DNA from: Gammaproteobacteria bacterium | Lineage (GTDB): Bacteria > Pseudomonadota > Gammaproteobacteria > Enterobacterales > Alteromonadaceae | DNA length: 7,652 nt | Direction: 5' to 3' | NCBI GenBank assembly: GCA_023481025.1 | Contig: JAMCWV010000125.1 | Location: forward strand, 1 to 7,652 | Shown here: positions 5,509-7,652 of the stretch, piece by piece | How the letters are laid out: each line of letters begins with the position of its first letter | How positions within the stretch are numbered: the first letter of the stretch is position 1 | Position numbers and translations under genes: made by a program | Notes under the pieces: generated by a model | What the model was told of the DNA's origin: nothing | Database searches by the model: none | The model's input: only the letters and a program-made list of their open reading frames with translations

Positions 5509-7410
5509 CGTTGGCAGTGGCTCACCGATACAGGCACAAAGTGTCAGCAGTAGTTTTTGTTCAACGACATTGATTTCGCCGTCGCTGCGCACACAGAGAA
5601 TCCACGCTTGGACGAGCGTTGCTTTGTCCGTGACCGACCAGCGGTTAATGCGTTCTAAGCAGTCGCCTAATTCAGCAAAACTGTAGGGTTGCTGCCGGAA
5701 CGGTTGAAGCCGTTTGTCAAACATACCGGCGCCACTGTTAAATGCGTGCAGTGCGTCTTGATCGTTGTCGTGACCATACCAAGCCAGTACTGACAAGGTG
5801 AATTCCGCATCACTTTGCCGACGCATCTCCACGCCCTTTACCCGTCGGTTCGGCTCAAACTCAGCACGCACATACCGGGTCACAATCTGTGTTAAACACC
5901 ACTCATACAGAGACGTCTGCTGGTCTGCCTCGACCACCTGATGCAAAGTATTGAGTAACGCGTAGGCTTCGTGTTGGTTGAGTGTTTTTAACGCAGGTAT
6001 GGCCCGCTCGACAAACGCAAGGCGCTTCTCCAGCTCAAAGGGCTTGAGCTTATCGAAATCTGCAGCGGTGCGGGCACTGATTTGCACCGTGTGCTGGCGG
6101 CTAATTTCTTGCAGCTGAATCGCGCGAATTTCGTCGTTATCGCTTAACGCCATGGCCAGTACCAGTGCTTCGGCACCTTCTTGGTTGCGGGCTTCGCTAA
6201 TGAGCTCCTGCTCATTGGCATTGACGGTGTCATTCGAGCTCGAAGGCAGGTCAAACGCTGCGCCGATGGTGGCTGCAGTTGTGATGGTTTCCACCATGCG
6301 CTGACGCGCTTGCTCTTGTTTTGCCGCCGCGGTTTTGCTCGCGTCGTTGCCCCCAAGTGCATCTAGCTCAGCTTGTAACTGTGGGCGCGGGTTAGCACGG
6401 AACTTGCCGTCCCAACTTGGACGAATCCGCTTAATCCGATCCTGGAGTGGCGGGTGCGTCGCAAAAATCGACATAGCCTTACTGATGGCTTGGCCGAAAA
6501 ACAAATGGGCGGCCTCGTCGGCATTCTTGCTCGACACTTGACTGCCAGAGCCTTGACTGCCACTCAGCGCCCCAATTTGCTCCAATGCACCACCAATCCC
6601 ATTCGGATCGCGGGTGAATTGCACGGCTGAGGCGTCGGCTAAATATTCGCGCTGACGGCTCACCGCGGCTTTAATGATGTTGCCAAACAACACGCCAATC
6701 GAGCCGATAATTAATAACCCGATACCGAGCAAGGGCAACGGGTTTTTGTCGTTACGCCGGCTATACATACCGGTTCGCATCAGCAAATAGCCCGCATGGG
6801 AGATAAATAATATCCCATTGAGAATTGCAATAATGCGAATGTTTAAACGCATGTCGCCATTTAAGATGTGCGCGATTTCATGGGCGACCACACCTTGCAG
6901 TTGATCACGGGTGAGGTTCACCACGCTGCCACGGGTTATACCAATCACAGCGTCCTGTGGTGAATAGCCCGCGGCAAATGCATTGATCCCTTCTTCGCTG
7001 TCGAGCAAATACACAGGGGGAACCGGCATATTCGCAGCGATTGCCATTTCTTCAACGACATTGAGAATTTTGCGTTCAACTGGGTCGGTACTGTCTGGAC
7101 TGAGGCGCCGGCCACCGAGACTTTCGGCCACCACTTTACCGCCACCTTTCAAAATCACCCATTTGTACAACACCGCCAAACTAATGGCTGAGAGCACCAT
7201 GCCGGTGACTGCCAGCACAATGTCCCAATGCATGTAAAACTCAGCAGGCTGTTGGCCATTTTGAGTTTGCCCAAGGCCGCCACTAAACGCAGCGACCAAG
7301 AGACCGGTGAGGGTGAGCAAGCAGATCACTGCCAACCCAAACAAGATAACGAGCAGACGGGTGTTTCGTTTGGCAACCGCCTGATGTTCAAAAAAATCCA
7401 TTGCTGCCAT
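5497..7410 (-). CDS. HtpX-like M48 family membrane zinc metallopeptidase with long C-terminal extension
   Basis: The product is 637 residues, about twice the length of HtpX. Transmembrane helices are predicted at about 18-42, 63-86, 192-212 and 226-247. The zinc site is HEIAH (H177, H181 as ligands, E178 catalytic), with the third ligand E255 in REYLADASA. ATHPP (317-321) is a further M48 hallmark. These residues indicate an active peptidase acting on membrane or envelope proteins. After about 345 comes an Ala/Gln-rich linker and then a helical C-terminal region of some 230 residues. Its last 60 residues, including RSDGEINVVEQKLLL (608-622) and the IGEPLP end, resemble TerB-like domains. The start is ATG 7410 with AAGGGG six bases upstream; an in-frame ATG at codon 4 is too far from this site. 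The gene lies 10 bp after lemA, so the two form an operon, a common pairing for this family. The physiological substrate is unknown. The name htpX is withheld because of the different architecture. Confidence 0.9.
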   Translation of the reverse strand: MAAMDFFEHQAVAKRNTRLLVILFGLAVICLLTLTGLLVAAFSGGLGQTQNGQQPAEFYMHWDIVLAVTGMVLSAISLAVLYKWVILKGGGKVVAESLGGRRLSPDSTDPVERKILNVVEEMAIAANMPVPPVYLLDSEEGINAFAAGYSPQDAVIGITRGSVVNLTRDQLQGVVAHEIAHILNGDMRLNIRIIAILNGILFISHAGYLLMRTGMYSRRNDKNPLPLLGIGLLIIGSIGVLFGNIIKAAVSRQREYLADASAVQFTRDPNGIGGALEQIGALSGSQGSGSQVSSKNADEAAHLFFGQAISKAMSIFATHPPLQDRIKRIRPSWDGKFRANPRPQLQAELDALGGNDASKTAAAKQEQARQRMVETITTAATIGAAFDLPSSSNDTVNANEQELISEARNQEGAEALVLAMALSDNDEIRAIQLQEISRQHTVQISARTAADFDKLKPFELEKRLAFVERAIPALKTLNQHEAYALLNTLHQVVEADQQTSLYEWCLTQIVTRYVRAEFEPNRRVKGVEMRRQSDAEFTLSVLAWYGHDNDQDALHAFNSGAGMFDKRLQPFRQQPYSFAELGDCLERINRWSVTDKATLVQAWILCVRSDGEINVVEQKLLLTLCACIGEPLPTLEL

Positions 7411-7420
7411 GCAGCACCCC

Positions 7421-7652
7421 TTAGAACTTCACTTGTGGTGCTTGTTGAATTGCTTCACGATCCTCGAATTCTAGCAAACTTGCGTCCGCCGCATGACCAA
7501 ACATGCCTGCGAAAATCACCGGTGGGAAGCCTTGCTTATAGGTGTTGTATTGCATTACCGAGTCATTAAACGCTTGGCGCGAAAACGCGACTTTGTTTTC
7601 GGTTGAAGTTAATTCTTCGGAAAGCTGGGCCATGTTTTGGTTGGCTTTTAAG
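7421..7652 (-). CDS. lemA: LemA family protein, C-terminal part (gene continues past window edge)
   Basis: The 76 visible C-terminal residues, read through to the window edge, match the LemA tail: LKANQNMAQLSEELTSTENK (helix), then AFSRQAFNDSVMQYN, the FPPVIFAGMFG stretch, and an acidic EFEDREAIQQAP ending in QVKF. LemA proteins have one N-terminal membrane anchor and a helical bundle; that N-terminal part lies outside this window. The methionine at 7633 is internal, since the frame stays open and conserved upstream of it. The stop TAA (7423-7421) overlaps the Shine-Dalgarno region of the M48 gene ten bases downstream, so translation of the two is probably coupled. LemA and M48 peptidases commonly sit together, which suggests a joint envelope role (inference). 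Confidence 0.93.
   Translation of the reverse strand, partial: LKANQNMAQLSEELTSTENKVAFSRQAFNDSVMQYNTYKQGFPPVIFAGMFGHAADASLLEFEDREAIQQAPQVKF

Noticed and set aside
7228..7569. 113-residue plus-strand open frame across the lemA/M48 junction
   Set aside because: It is antisense to two well-supported genes, has no domain similarity, and its composition is typical of a shadow frame.
1..7652. CRISPR arrays, insertion sequences, tRNA or rRNA genes, prophage or defence genes
   Set aside because: No direct repeat arrays, transposase motifs, tRNA-like cloverleaf ends or compositional breaks were seen on reading both strands.

Overview
The window looks like ordinary chromosomal DNA from a gammaproteobacterium, probably a marine Alteromonadales/Idiomarinaceae-type organism. 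This rests on moderate GC, dense gene packing, clear AGGA-type ribosome binding sites, a bacterial Fpr-type ferredoxin/flavodoxin reductase ending in an aromatic tail, and a lemA–M48 peptidase pair. The taxonomic guess is inference from protein style only; no rRNA or marker gene is present.

Layout. Positions 1-53 hold the possible tail of an unidentified plus-strand gene. A strong hairpin at 47-77, with a T-tract on the minus strand, terminates the minus-strand peroxiredoxin gene (109-585). Upstream of it on the same strand is a periplasmic solute-binding-like protein of the TIGR02285 type (643-1503). A 261-bp divergent intergenic region (1504-1764) carries a perfect 19-bp dyad and a candidate promoter. 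To its right, two overlapping plus-strand genes (1765-2298 and 2291-3727) encode a YdbS/YdbT-like pair of membrane proteins with bacterial PH (DUF304/bPH_2) domains. They converge on fpr (3744-4517, minus) across a 16-bp gap spanned by a hairpin. Fpr is divergent from an alpha/beta hydrolase (4609-5508, plus), which overlaps tail to tail by 12 bp with a 637-residue M48 peptidase (5497-7410, minus). The peptidase lies 10 bp downstream of lemA (7421 to the window edge, minus).

How the genes fit together. Two units look like envelope-maintenance modules: the bPH_2 pair and the LemA/HtpX-like pair. Prx and Fpr are soluble redox enzymes that could serve oxidative-stress defence, but they are not adjacent and nothing here shows co-regulation. 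No mobile elements, CRISPR arrays, tRNA or rRNA genes, or signs of recent transfer were seen. No obviously new multi-gene system is visible. The best second-look items are the 19-bp dyad, the four-copy PH-domain architecture, and the long TerB-like C-terminal extension on the M48 peptidase.
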